Origin: an uncultured Eubacterium sp.
GTDB taxonomy: Bacteria; Bacillota; Clostridia; Eubacteriales; Eubacteriaceae
Length of the DNA: 5,675 nt
Direction of reading: 5' to 3'
NCBI GenBank assembly: GCA_902784045.1
Contig: CACZTE010000085.1
Span: 1-5,675 of the forward strand
This document shows, one piece after another, positions 1-5,456 of this stretch. Position 1 is the stretch's first letter. Each line of letters starts with the position of its first letter. A program made the translations under genes and the position numbers. The notes beneath the pieces are model-generated. The model saw only the letters and a program-made list of their open reading frames with translations. It ran no database searches and was not told where the DNA came from.

Positions 1-580
1 CAGTGCTTGTGCTGACCACATTGCCGTCGGCATTGACCAGATTTTCGACATTGCCTCGCTTAAGGGGAGTCGCTTTGACTTCTTTGAGAGAAGAGGACAA
101 GTTGGAAACAGCGATAACAAGGGCGGCGATTAACACGATGAGCACACCTACCGCAATCGCGATACCGATTAATACTTTTTTCTTTCGATTTGGTTTTTTA
201 CTTTTATCGTCTTTTTCGTTTTGTGCTTTTGTCGTATCATCATCAAAAGCGATGCCGTTTTCATCAAAACGAAAACTGAAAGGCTCTGCCGCGCCGTCCT
301 TTTGTGAATTATCCGGTGTATTCTTCGCCTCATCAGATGAATCCGGTATTTTGGAAATCTCACCTTCCTCGGTTGCGGACTGCTCCAGCTTTTGTGTCTG
401 ACCTGCGGGGACATCGCTTCCCTCACCGGCAGCGGACGCGTCCGCTTTGACCTCGTGTTCCGCAGGAATTACATCATTAGAAGTTTTTTCACCGGCCTCA
501 TTCATATGATCATCTCTTTGTTTCGTGGGATCCGTCCCTGCTTTTTTTCTTCGAAACAAGCCGTTTTTTGGGGTTTTCAT
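1..580 (-). CDS. Membrane-fusion / periplasmic-adaptor-type subunit of an ABC exporter (HlyD/MacA/YknX-like), N-terminal part only
   Basis: The gene starts at the ATG at 580-578, with AAGGAGAG just upstream on the minus strand, and stays open for 193 codons to the window edge, so the C-terminal part is missing. Residues 1-133 are a charged, hydrophilic segment rich in D, E, K, S, P and N. A basic stretch (KKPNRKKK) leads into one membrane helix at about residues 136-158. After it comes VKATPLKRGNVENLVNADGNV, which has the pattern seen at the first beta strands of HlyD-family adaptors (a strand, then G-x-V-x-x-x-V-x-A-x-G-x-V). Such adaptors link an ABC permease to the cell exterior and help export peptides, lipids or drugs. 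The permease gene lies upstream on the same strand, which supports the assignment. The family call rests on only about 25 residues plus context. The roughly 130-residue N-terminal extension is unusual for the family. Substrate unknown. Confidence 0.78.
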   Translation of the reverse strand, partial: MKTPKNGLFRRKKAGTDPTKQRDDHMNEAGEKTSNDVIPAEHEVKADASAAGEGSDVPAGQTQKLEQSATEEGEISKIPDSSDEAKNTPDNSQKDGAAEPFSFRFDENGIAFDDDTTKAQNEKDDKSKKPNRKKKVLIGIAIAVGVLIVLIAALVIAVSNLSSSLKEVKATPLKRGNVENLVNADGNVVSTST

Positions 581-651
581 ATTCTCTCCTTCAATTTGGC
601 AAGGCGTATTGCCATGATTTGTTATCTATCAATCGTGAGTATCATTAAGCG

Positions 652-693
652 GCAATGCAATTCCCGCGAAATAATAAATTGTATTGCTTTTTT
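652..693 (+). terminator. Candidate intrinsic terminator on the plus strand, antisense to the adaptor leader
   Basis: Read on the plus strand, GCAATGCAATT (652-662) pairs with AATTGTATTGC (677-687), giving 11 base pairs with one G-U and a 14-base loop, followed at once by six T (688-693). Read on the minus strand, the G-U becomes an A-C mismatch and no T run follows, so the terminator fits the plus strand better. No plus-strand gene lies to its left in the window, so any transcript ended here would be antisense to the adaptor gene. The outer bases 647-652 and 695-700 also pair (AAGCGG/CCGCTT). Confidence 0.4.
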
Positions 694-743
694 ACCGCTT
701 ATTGCGTAAACGAAATCATGTTATATCTATTTTAGTCATTGCG

Positions 744-772
744 ATATTAAGACGCTTTTTTAAGAAGCGCAA
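744..772 (-). promoter_or_regulatory. Candidate sigma-A promoter for the adaptor gene
   Basis: On the minus strand TTGCGC (772-767) lies 17 bases before TAATAT (749-744), a good -35/-10 pair at optimal spacing. Transcription would begin near 737 and give a leader of about 155 bases containing the 647-700 hairpin. It would allow the adaptor to be expressed separately from the permease. Assigned by consensus match only. Confidence 0.45.
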
Positions 773-849
773 AAATCAATGATAAAAAGCTACGGCCCAG
801 ATACGCTTTATGTGAAAATCGATTGACTCGGTGCGCTCCGGCATTTTTT

Positions 850-879
850 CGGACATAGGATACATCGCCTGTCCGGCGA
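850..879 (-). other. Two mutually exclusive hairpins right after the permease stop codon
   Basis: On the minus strand, TCGCC-GGACA-GGCGA (879-865) is a perfect 5-bp stem. The overlapping CGGACAGG (875-868) pairs instead with CC-TA-TGTCCG (859-850), an 8-bp stem with a 2-base bulge. Both cannot form together. The second is followed by six A, not T, so neither is a standard intrinsic terminator. A role in 3'-end stability or attenuation is possible but unproven. Confidence 0.35.
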
Positions 880-2118
880 TTATTCATATCGGAGGGCATC
901 AATCGGATCAAGCACCGCCGCCTTATTGGCAGGGTAATAGCCAAAGAAAATCCCGATAAAACTGGAAAAACCAACAGCAATCACAACCGCTGCCAAAGAC
1001 AGCTGGACGGTAAAGCCCAAAAAGAAGCCGGCAATCGCCGCCAGGCCGATTCCAATGAGCATACCGATGGTGCCGCCAATTAAGCAGAGAATCAGCGATT
1101 CACAAATAAACTGAATGCGGATATCGCGATTGGTCGCGCCGAGGGCTTTGCGAATGCCGATTTCCCGCGTGCGCTCGGTCACCGATACCAGCATGATGTT
1201 CATGACACCGATACCGCCGACCAAAAGCGAGATGCCCGCGATGGCCGAAACCGCATAAGACGTCGGTTCCATCACTGACGAGATAATCTTTTCAAAATCG
1301 AGTCCCGCATCCACCTTGACGGCGTAATTGGGATCTCCTATATAATAGCGTTCGTTGATAAAGGTGCTGACCTCATTGACAAATGATTGACTGTCTGTCA
1401 CATCTTCGGATACGACTGCCGAAACCGAATTGTAACCATCGCATCGGTCATTTTCGTCCGCCGCGAGAGTTGTCTTTAACGACACTGGCATATGAACCTG
1501 GACCATGTCATTCAACCGGTCACTCAGCGCCTTGAATACACCAACCACCGTGAAACGCTGAAGCCCGTTTTCGGTTTTAAAAACAATGACTTTTCCCAAA
1601 GGATCTTCTTTACCGAAATATGCCTCGGCAAAATTGTCGGGGATGATCACAACTTTGCGTCGTCGAATAATGTCATCATCGGTTAAACCTCGTCCGCTGA
1701 CTATATCGTTTGCTTTCACAATCTCCGCAAATTCCGGATTAATGCCCACAGCTATGATTTTATACGGATGTGCGCCTTCTGTTTTCATCTGAATGAAAGA
1801 GCAGCTCACGCCGACAGCCGTAATTTTTCCCGCGAAACGCGTTTTAATCAACCGAATCATATCGTCGGTTATCATTTTGTTCTGCGGAATTGTCACGTTT
1901 TCAGCGTTTTCATCTCGGGTCGTCACACTGATATTAATCGTCGGAGATAAAATCTGATGCATCGTTTTGATCAAGTGTTCTTCAAGGGATGTTCCCACGG
2001 AAAGCACGGCAATAATCGACGCGATGCCGATAATAATGCCCAGTGTCGTGAGAACCGAGCGCATCAAATTTCCCCGGACGCCTTCCCAGGCCAGCTTGAT
2101 ATTTTCGCTAAGTTCCAC
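880..2118 (-). CDS. ABC transporter permease, MacB/FtsX family (YknZ-like)
   Basis: A 412-residue membrane protein with the classic MacB layout. A short amphipathic N-terminus is followed by TM1 at about 20-42 and a large extracytoplasmic domain at about 43-285. TM2 is at about 289-313, then the cytoplasmic motif ERTREIGIRKALGAT (315-329), which is the ATPase-contacting signature of the family. TM3 is at about 336-368 and TM4 at about 374-394. The tail is YPANKAAVLDPIDALRYE, close to the family consensus. Length is normal for a permease without a fused ATPase. The start is GTG at 2118-2116, set by AAGGAGGGG five bases or so upstream; no better start exists in frame. With the downstream adaptor it forms a tripartite-type exporter, but the ATPase gene is not adjacent on the upstream side, which is occupied by its promoter. 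Members export peptides, antimicrobials or lipids, and some sense the envelope; the substrate here cannot be told. Confidence 0.93.
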   Translation of the reverse strand: MELSENIKLAWEGVRGNLMRSVLTTLGIIIGIASIIAVLSVGTSLEEHLIKTMHQILSPTINISVTTRDENAENVTIPQNKMITDDMIRLIKTRFAGKITAVGVSCSFIQMKTEGAHPYKIIAVGINPEFAEIVKANDIVSGRGLTDDDIIRRRKVVIIPDNFAEAYFGKEDPLGKVIVFKTENGLQRFTVVGVFKALSDRLNDMVQVHMPVSLKTTLAADENDRCDGYNSVSAVVSEDVTDSQSFVNEVSTFINERYYIGDPNYAVKVDAGLDFEKIISSVMEPTSYAVSAIAGISLLVGGIGVMNIMLVSVTERTREIGIRKALGATNRDIRIQFICESLILCLIGGTIGMLIGIGLAAIAGFFLGFTVQLSLAAVVIAVGFSSFIGIFFGYYPANKAAVLDPIDALRYE

Positions 2119-2140
2119 GTTCCCCTCCTTTTATGATGTT

Positions 2141-2169
2141 ATTATGTCATAAAACTAAAAAGCACTCAA
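2141..2169 (-). promoter_or_regulatory. Promoter of the permease gene
   Basis: On the minus strand TTGAGT (2169-2164) and CATAAT (2146-2141) are separated by exactly 17 bases, with T-rich spacer sequence. A start near 2135 would give a leader of only about 17 bases, just enough to hold the AAGGAGG ribosome binding site. The permease is therefore the first gene of its unit. A small dyad, ACGC-gataa-GCGT (2201-2213), and a larger one (2215-2264) lie upstream and could bind a regulator. Confidence 0.65.
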
Positions 2170-2214
2170 TACAATTTAAGAAAACTAATCCATCAGTAAG
2201 ACGCGATAAGCGTT

Positions 2215-2264
2215 CCGGCAAAGGTCTGTGAAAAGCGGCCTAAACAGTGGACTTTTTTTGCCGG
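2215..2264. repeat. 50-base dyad with nested pairing upstream of the permease promoter
   Basis: CCGGCAAA (2215-2222) and TTTGCCGG (2257-2264) are a perfect 8-bp inverted repeat. Inside it, GTC-TGT (2224-2229) can pair with ACA and GAC (within 2244-2252), so a longer interrupted stem is possible. The right arm also pairs with what follows: TTTGCC (2257-2262) with GGCAAA (2269-2274). No T run follows on either strand in terminator position. It could be a protein-binding site or a structured RNA; nothing in it codes for protein. Confidence 0.4.
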
Positions 2265-2293
2265 CTGTGGCAAAATAAACAAAAGCAATCCAT

Positions 2294-2329
2294 AAAAAAG
2301 CACGCGCGTCGGATCCCTTCCCGCGCGTG
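2294..2329 (-). terminator. Strong intrinsic terminator on the minus strand
   Basis: On the minus strand, CACGCGCG (2329-2322) pairs perfectly with CGCGCGTG (2308-2301) across a 13-base loop, followed by C and six T (2299-2294). The 8-bp all-GC-rich stem and T tract are textbook. It lies between the start of the plus-strand gene at 2354 and the minus-strand permease promoter. It would therefore stop transcripts coming leftward from the channel gene (3451-3029) or from antisense start sites inside 2354-3022, shielding the permease promoter. On the plus strand the hairpin would lie in the leader of the 2354 gene, if that leader begins upstream of it. Confidence 0.75.
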
Positions 2330-2330
2330 A

Positions 2331-2347
2331 CCGTTGATAACGGAAGG
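2331..2347 (+). promoter_or_regulatory. Ribosome binding site partly inside a perfect hairpin
   Basis: GGAAGG (2342-2347), six bases before ATG 2354, is the likely ribosome binding site and decides that start. Its first two bases close a perfect hairpin, CCGTT-GAT-AACGG (2331-2343), directly next to the GC-rich hairpin at 2301-2329. Pairing would partly hide the site, so translation may be low or conditional. Confidence 0.45.
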
Positions 2348-2353
2348 TTTCCC

Positions 2354-3022
2354 ATGAAAAAACGCAATAGAGATGATGAATCCATGAAAGACGGCGTTCG
2401 TGATTCAACACACACAATGAACCCCTTTCAGGCACGGGCGCGCCGGCGCTCGAAAACACCATTAAATCCGGAAGAATATATTCCCTTTCGGGAAAAGGTT
2501 CGAACTTTTTTTTCAAAAAAAGCCTTAATCCTAACCTTGATTGTCATCGTGTTGATAACAGGCTTTTTCGGCCGAGATCTTTTGATGAACACGATGAATA
2601 ACATCGGCCGGCACGCTGTTTCGTCCGGTGAGCCCCTCTATGAATCGGCGCTTTACCGGGACGTGTTTTTGCCCATGTCCGAGATGGTGATAAAGGGAGA
2701 AGATTTTGAGGCGTTTTTGATTGCCAATAACAAGCTGAAACGCGCCGATTGGCATATCTCCTTTTCCAATACACCCTCTCAAACGAGCATTTATATCCGC
2801 CCGCAAAAAAACGTCGGCAATGACAATGCTTCGGTGAATATCCGCGTTCCCATCAAAGCGACGCCTTACGCGTTTCATGAAATTGAGTTCAACTGCGGAC
2901 CGGGGAAAAACATATCTATCGAGCGTTATCCTTCGGGAAACATTTATTATTTCGCGGAGGATAAAGAAAAACCCCTTTCGGGAATTCAGGCGCTCGATGA
3001 TATTGTCAAATCATGGCATTAA
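2354..3022 (+). CDS. Hypothetical single-pass membrane protein with extracytoplasmic domain
   Basis: I do not recognise the family. The 222-residue product has a polar, basic N-terminus (about 1-55, with the run RARRRSK), one membrane helix at about 56-73 (ALILTLIVIVLITGFF), and an extracytoplasmic domain of about 150 residues. Positive charges before the helix predict an N-in, C-out topology. The outer domain has alternating polar and hydrophobic stretches typical of beta structure (for example TSIYIRP, ASVNIRVP, NIYYFAED), one cysteine, and no catalytic or lipid-attachment motif that I can see. Coding bias and the clear membrane topology argue that it is real. The ATG at 2354 is preferred over ATGs at 2384 and 2417 because of GGAAGG upstream. 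No strong promoter is visible; TGGCAA (2268-2273) and CATAAA (2291-2296) are a weak pair. It converges on the channel gene with 6 bases between stops. Confidence 0.8.
   Translation: MKKRNRDDESMKDGVRDSTHTMNPFQARARRRSKTPLNPEEYIPFREKVRTFFSKKALILTLIVIVLITGFFGRDLLMNTMNNIGRHAVSSGEPLYESALYRDVFLPMSEMVIKGEDFEAFLIANNKLKRADWHISFSNTPSQTSIYIRPQKNVGNDNASVNIRVPIKATPYAFHEIEFNCGPGKNISIERYPSGNIYYFAEDKEKPLSGIQALDDIVKSWH
2967..2982 (-). terminator. Weak candidate terminator for the channel gene, inside the opposite gene
   Basis: On the minus strand, CCC-GAAA-GGGG followed by TTTTT (2971-2967) forms a very short stem with a GNRA-type tetraloop, about 45 bases beyond the channel stop codon. The stem is only 3 GC pairs plus possible U-G and outer A-U pairs, so it may be inefficient. 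The next minus-strand terminator is at 2329-2294. Confidence 0.25.
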
Positions 3023-3028
3023 CGTCGG

Positions 3029-3451
3029 TTATTTCTGTTTGAAATGTTTGACTTTTTCGGATAAGGCCGCAAGCTCCTCTTTGGACAATTCCGGAAGACG
3101 CTCCAAATCATCCATAAAAGCCGCAACCGAATCATCCCGTTTTAAGCGCATCATTTCCAGATAAAAATTGGTGATGACCGCCGAGACAATCGCGACGACA
3201 ACAATGGCGTAAAGCGAAAGGATGATTGCGATGCAACGGCCGATGGGTGTGACCACTGTCAGATCCCCCAGACCGATGGTCGTCGACACAATAAAGCAAA
3301 ACCACATGCTGTCCCCAATGGTCGGAATGGTCGGCTCGACGAGCCAAATGACAACAGAAGCAATCAAAAAGAAGATTAAAAATAAACCCAACGAATTCAT
3401 CGCGCCGGTCCGTCTAAAAATGCCAATAAGAATGCGTATTTTTTTCATCAT
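3029..3451 (-). CDS. Two-transmembrane potassium-channel-like protein (ion channel, Ion_trans_2 type)
   Basis: The 140-residue protein has TM1 at about 21-38, a pore helix at about 45-57, the filter TIGLGD at 58-63, and TM2 at about 70-96. The cytoplasmic C-terminus (about 97-140) is charged and helical, ending in a LSKEELAALSEKVK-like segment. This is the minimal pore module of bacterial K+ channels, which act as tetramers in the cytoplasmic membrane. There is no RCK/TrkA nucleotide-binding domain, so gating is unknown. The filter has leucine where most K+ channels have tyrosine or phenylalanine (G-Y/F-G). The start is one of two tandem ATGs: 3451, or 3448, which sits at better distance from AAAGG. 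Transcription probably begins at the extended -10 at 3489-3481. The gene diverges from murI and converges on the 2354-3022 gene. Channel family call is firm; ion selectivity is inferred. Confidence 0.9.
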   Translation of the reverse strand: MMKKIRILIGIFRRTGAMNSLGLFLIFFLIASVVIWLVEPTIPTIGDSMWFCFIVSTTIGLGDLTVVTPIGRCIAIILSLYAIVVVAIVSAVITNFYLEMMRLKRDDSVAAFMDDLERLPELSKEELAALSEKVKHFKQK

Positions 3452-3480
3452 AACCTTTATATCCTCAATTCTATCAGTTT

Positions 3481-3509
3481 ATTATAGCACGACACCCTCA
3501 AAACTGCTA
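3481..3509 (-). promoter_or_regulatory. Extended -10 promoter of the channel gene
   Basis: On the minus strand TGCTATAAT (3489-3481) is a perfect extended -10 element. At 17 bases upstream the -35 position reads TAGCAG, a poor match, so the TG motif probably compensates. Start would be near 3474, giving a leader of about 23 bases. It is the mirror copy of the murI promoter and shares its DNA completely. Confidence 0.65.
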
Positions 3510-3513
3510 TAAT
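3485..3513 (+). promoter_or_regulatory. Extended -10 promoter of murI (and probably trpS)
   Basis: TGCTATAAT (3505-3513) on the plus strand is identical to the element used by the channel gene on the other strand. The -35 position (3485-3490, TAGCAC) is poor. Start near 3520 would leave about 40 bases before the ATG at 3560 and would make the upstream ATG at 3527 almost leaderless. The two -10 arms form a perfect 9-bp inverted repeat spanning 3481-3513. Confidence 0.65.
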
Positions 3514-3548
3514 AACAACGCGTCACATGAAAGAAACATCAAAACAAG

Positions 3549-3554
3549 AAGGTG
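3549..3554 (+). promoter_or_regulatory. murI ribosome binding site
   Basis: AAGGTG, five bases before ATG 3560, selects that start. The in-frame ATG at 3527 has no such site, and the 11 residues it would add are polar and precede the conserved family start. Confidence 0.7.
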
Positions 3555-3559
3555 AAAAC

Positions 3560-4387
3560 ATGCACGATACCCGCCCCATCGGGCTCATCGATTCCGGAAT
3601 CGGCGGTTTCACGGTATTAAAGGCCCTGCAAACCCGCTTTCCAAGCGAAAATATTATTTATCTCGGAGACTCGCTGCGCATGCCCTACGGCGAGCGTGAT
3701 AACGACGAGATTATTACCTATGCCAACAGCGACCTTCGCTTTCTTGCCCAGTACAATGTCAAGGCCGTGCTGCTGGCCTGCAACACCGTCTCGTCAATGA
3801 TTGACCGCTTATATAGCCGTGTTCCCCTGTTTTCCATTGTGGAAGCGGGCTGCCTGGCAACCCTCGATATGGTCAAACACGGAGAAGTCGGGCTCATCGC
3901 CACCCGCGCGACTGTGAGCAACAACGCTTATCCCAATACGCTTTCGAAAATGACGAAAGATGTCACATTTGTTCAGCAGGGAACCAAAACCCTGGCTTCT
4001 GTCATCAACAATTATCCCAGGGAAATTGAGCTGTTAAAAACCCATATTCATTTGGCGATTGATCCTCTCATCGAGGAAAAAAACATTTATACATTGCTTT
4101 TGGGTTGTACCCATTTTCCCATCGTGTCGGAGACCATCAAAACGCTTTATCCTGAGTTTGTGCTCATTAATCCCGCAGATAAAATGATTGACCTGCTTCA
4201 TCATTCTCTTATTGAAACACATGGGATCAACGAGCAAAAAGAGCAAGGAAGAACCGAAATCATCACCACCGGCACCAGTGCCGATTTAAACATTTTTGAA
4301 AATATGATTGATTATCTGGACATCCGCTGTGACAAGCTCTCTCAAGGAAAACTCGATATCGACCAAAACATCACGATGCCGTACTGA
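3560..4387 (+). CDS. murI: Glutamate racemase
   Basis: Interconverts L- and D-glutamate without a cofactor, supplying D-glutamate for the peptidoglycan stem peptide in the cytoplasm. The 275-residue length is normal. Family motifs appear in order: IGLIDSGIGG (7-16), LGDSLRMPYGER (35-46), LLACNT (71-76) with first catalytic Cys74, IATRATVSNNAY (113-124), and LLLGCTHFP (179-187) with second catalytic Cys183 and His185. Asp11 and Ser12 of the DSG motif are kept. Some positions differ from common MurI sequences (ACNTVSS rather than ACNTAS; IVEAG where an IEP motif is usual), so it is a somewhat divergent member, and a related Asp/Glu racemase role cannot be fully excluded. It is the first gene after the divergent promoter and lies 60 bases before trpS on the same strand. 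No terminator is visible between them, so they are probably co-transcribed. Confidence 0.93.
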   Translation: MHDTRPIGLIDSGIGGFTVLKALQTRFPSENIIYLGDSLRMPYGERDNDEIITYANSDLRFLAQYNVKAVLLACNTVSSMIDRLYSRVPLFSIVEAGCLATLDMVKHGEVGLIATRATVSNNAYPNTLSKMTKDVTFVQQGTKTLASVINNYPREIELLKTHIHLAIDPLIEEKNIYTLLLGCTHFPIVSETIKTLYPEFVLINPADKMIDLLHHSLIETHGINEQKEQGRTEIITTGTSADLNIFENMIDYLDIRCDKLSQGKLDIDQNITMPY

Positions 4388-4447
4388 CGCGCCTCTCCAA
4401 AACGGAACGTTTCGTTAGTCACAATTTCATCAGGAAAGGAAACCATT

Positions 4448-5449
4448 ATGGAGAATAAAAAAAGAATTTACTCGGCAATTCAGCCTTCGGGCACCTTTAC
4501 CATCGGCAATTATTTCGGCGCCATGAAAAACTGGGTTGCCCTTCAGGATGAACACGATTGTCTCTTTTGTCTGGCCAATATGCACGCCATTACCGTTCCC
4601 CAGGAGCCGGCCAAACTCAGGGCGCGCACCTACGAATGTCTGGCCATGCTGATGGCCATCGGCATTGACCCGGAAAAGTCCATTCTTTACGTGCAATCCC
4701 AGGTCGGGGCCCATGCCGAGCTGTCGTGGATTTTAAACTGCACCGCTTATATGGGTGAGCTTTCCCGCATGACCCAATACAAGGTAAAAAGCGGCAAACA
4801 AGGCTCCACCATCCGCGTCGGCCTTTTTGACTATCCCGTGTTGATGGCGGCGGATATTCTGCTTTATCAGGCGGATCTGGTGCCCGTCGGCGCCGATCAA
4901 AAACAGCATGTCGAGCTCGCCCGGGATATCGCCGAACGCTTTAACACCACGTACAGCCCGACGTTTACCGTGCCGGAGCCCTTTTTCGGTACTGCCGGAC
5001 GCCGGGTTATGAGCCTTCAGGATCCCACCTCTAAAATGAGCAAATCCGATACCAATGTCAACGGGTTTATCTCCATGACCGACGCGCCCAACGTCATCAT
5101 CAAGAAATTCAAACGGGCTGTCACCGATTCGGAAACCGAGGTCCGCTATGACCCCGAAACCAAACCGGGCATTTCCAATCTGATGGAAATTTACAGTTGC
5201 GCGACGGATCAGTCCATTGAAGCCATCGAAACGGAATTTGCCGGACAGGGCTACGGCGCGTTTAAGGCCGCCGTCGGCGAAGCCGTCGCCGAAGCCTTAA
5301 AGCCGATTCAGGAAAAATACACGCTTCTTCTCTCGGATAAAGGGGAGCTCGACAATATTATGAAAAAAGGCGCCGCTCAAGCGTCGCGCATCGCCTATAA
5401 AACTCTGGCTAAGGCGCAGCGCAAGGTCGGCTTCGTCCTTCCCAAATAA
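4448..5449 (+). CDS. trpS: Tryptophan--tRNA ligase (tryptophanyl-tRNA synthetase)
   Basis: Class I aminoacyl-tRNA synthetase that charges tRNA-Trp with tryptophan using ATP. The 333-residue length matches bacterial TrpRS. The HIGH-type signature appears as PSGTFTIGNYFGA (13-25, TIGN at 18-21). Further family blocks are YMGELSRMTQYK (101-112), DYPVLMAADILLYQAD (128-143) and PVGADQKQHVELARD (146-160). The ATP-binding loop KMSKS is at 196-200. The C-terminal helical domain (about 205-333) recognises the anticodon. The start ATG is preceded by AGGAAAGGA (4432-4440). The 60-base gap after murI holds no T-box leader or clear promoter, although Firmicute trpS genes often have a T-box; expression therefore probably depends on the murI promoter. 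A strong terminator follows the stop. Confidence 0.97.
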   Translation: MENKKRIYSAIQPSGTFTIGNYFGAMKNWVALQDEHDCLFCLANMHAITVPQEPAKLRARTYECLAMLMAIGIDPEKSILYVQSQVGAHAELSWILNCTAYMGELSRMTQYKVKSGKQGSTIRVGLFDYPVLMAADILLYQADLVPVGADQKQHVELARDIAERFNTTYSPTFTVPEPFFGTAGRRVMSLQDPTSKMSKSDTNVNGFISMTDAPNVIIKKFKRAVTDSETEVRYDPETKPGISNLMEIYSCATDQSIEAIETEFAGQGYGAFKAAVGEAVAEALKPIQEKYTLLLSDKGELDNIMKKGAAQASRIAYKTLAKAQRKVGFVLPK

Positions 5450-5456
5450 TTGATTA

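Larger units (their letters stand above)
581..879 (-). other. Structured 299-base non-coding spacer between permease and adaptor genes
   Basis: No credible gene is present on either strand; open frames here are short and lack family resemblance or a ribosome binding site. On the minus strand the spacer holds, in order, two alternative hairpins directly after the permease stop (850-879), a weak AAAGC/GCTTT hairpin with a T-rich trailer (809-786), a candidate promoter (772-744) and a long imperfect hairpin (700-647). The adaptor ribosome binding site follows. It is more A+T-rich than the genes around it. This length is odd, because permease and adaptor genes of this type are usually nearly adjacent. 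Confidence 0.6.

Noticed and set aside
392..709. 105-codon plus-strand open frame over the adaptor start and spacer
   Set aside because: It overlaps the well-supported adaptor N-terminus and its ribosome binding site and has no plausible ribosome binding site or domain.
829..849. Plus-strand terminator made by a CGG/CCG hairpin before TTTTTT
   Set aside because: The stem is only 3 bp and no plus-strand gene leads into it.
2327..2353. GTG start at 2327 giving nine extra residues to the 2354 gene
   Set aside because: The GTG lies inside the terminator stem and has no ribosome binding site; ATG 2354 has GGAAGG at proper distance.
2193..2516. 107-codon minus-strand open frame opposite the start of the 2354 gene
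   Set aside because: It crosses the terminator and dyads, lacks a ribosome binding site, and is opposite a gene with clear membrane-protein features.
3527..3559. Earlier in-frame ATG for murI
   Set aside because: No ribosome binding site, almost leaderless relative to the promoter, and the extra residues precede the conserved family start.
4388..4447. T-box riboswitch ahead of trpS
   Set aside because: Only 60 bases separate murI and trpS, too few for a T-box leader, and no antiterminator or terminator pair is seen; the small AACGGA/TTCGTT hairpin has no T run.
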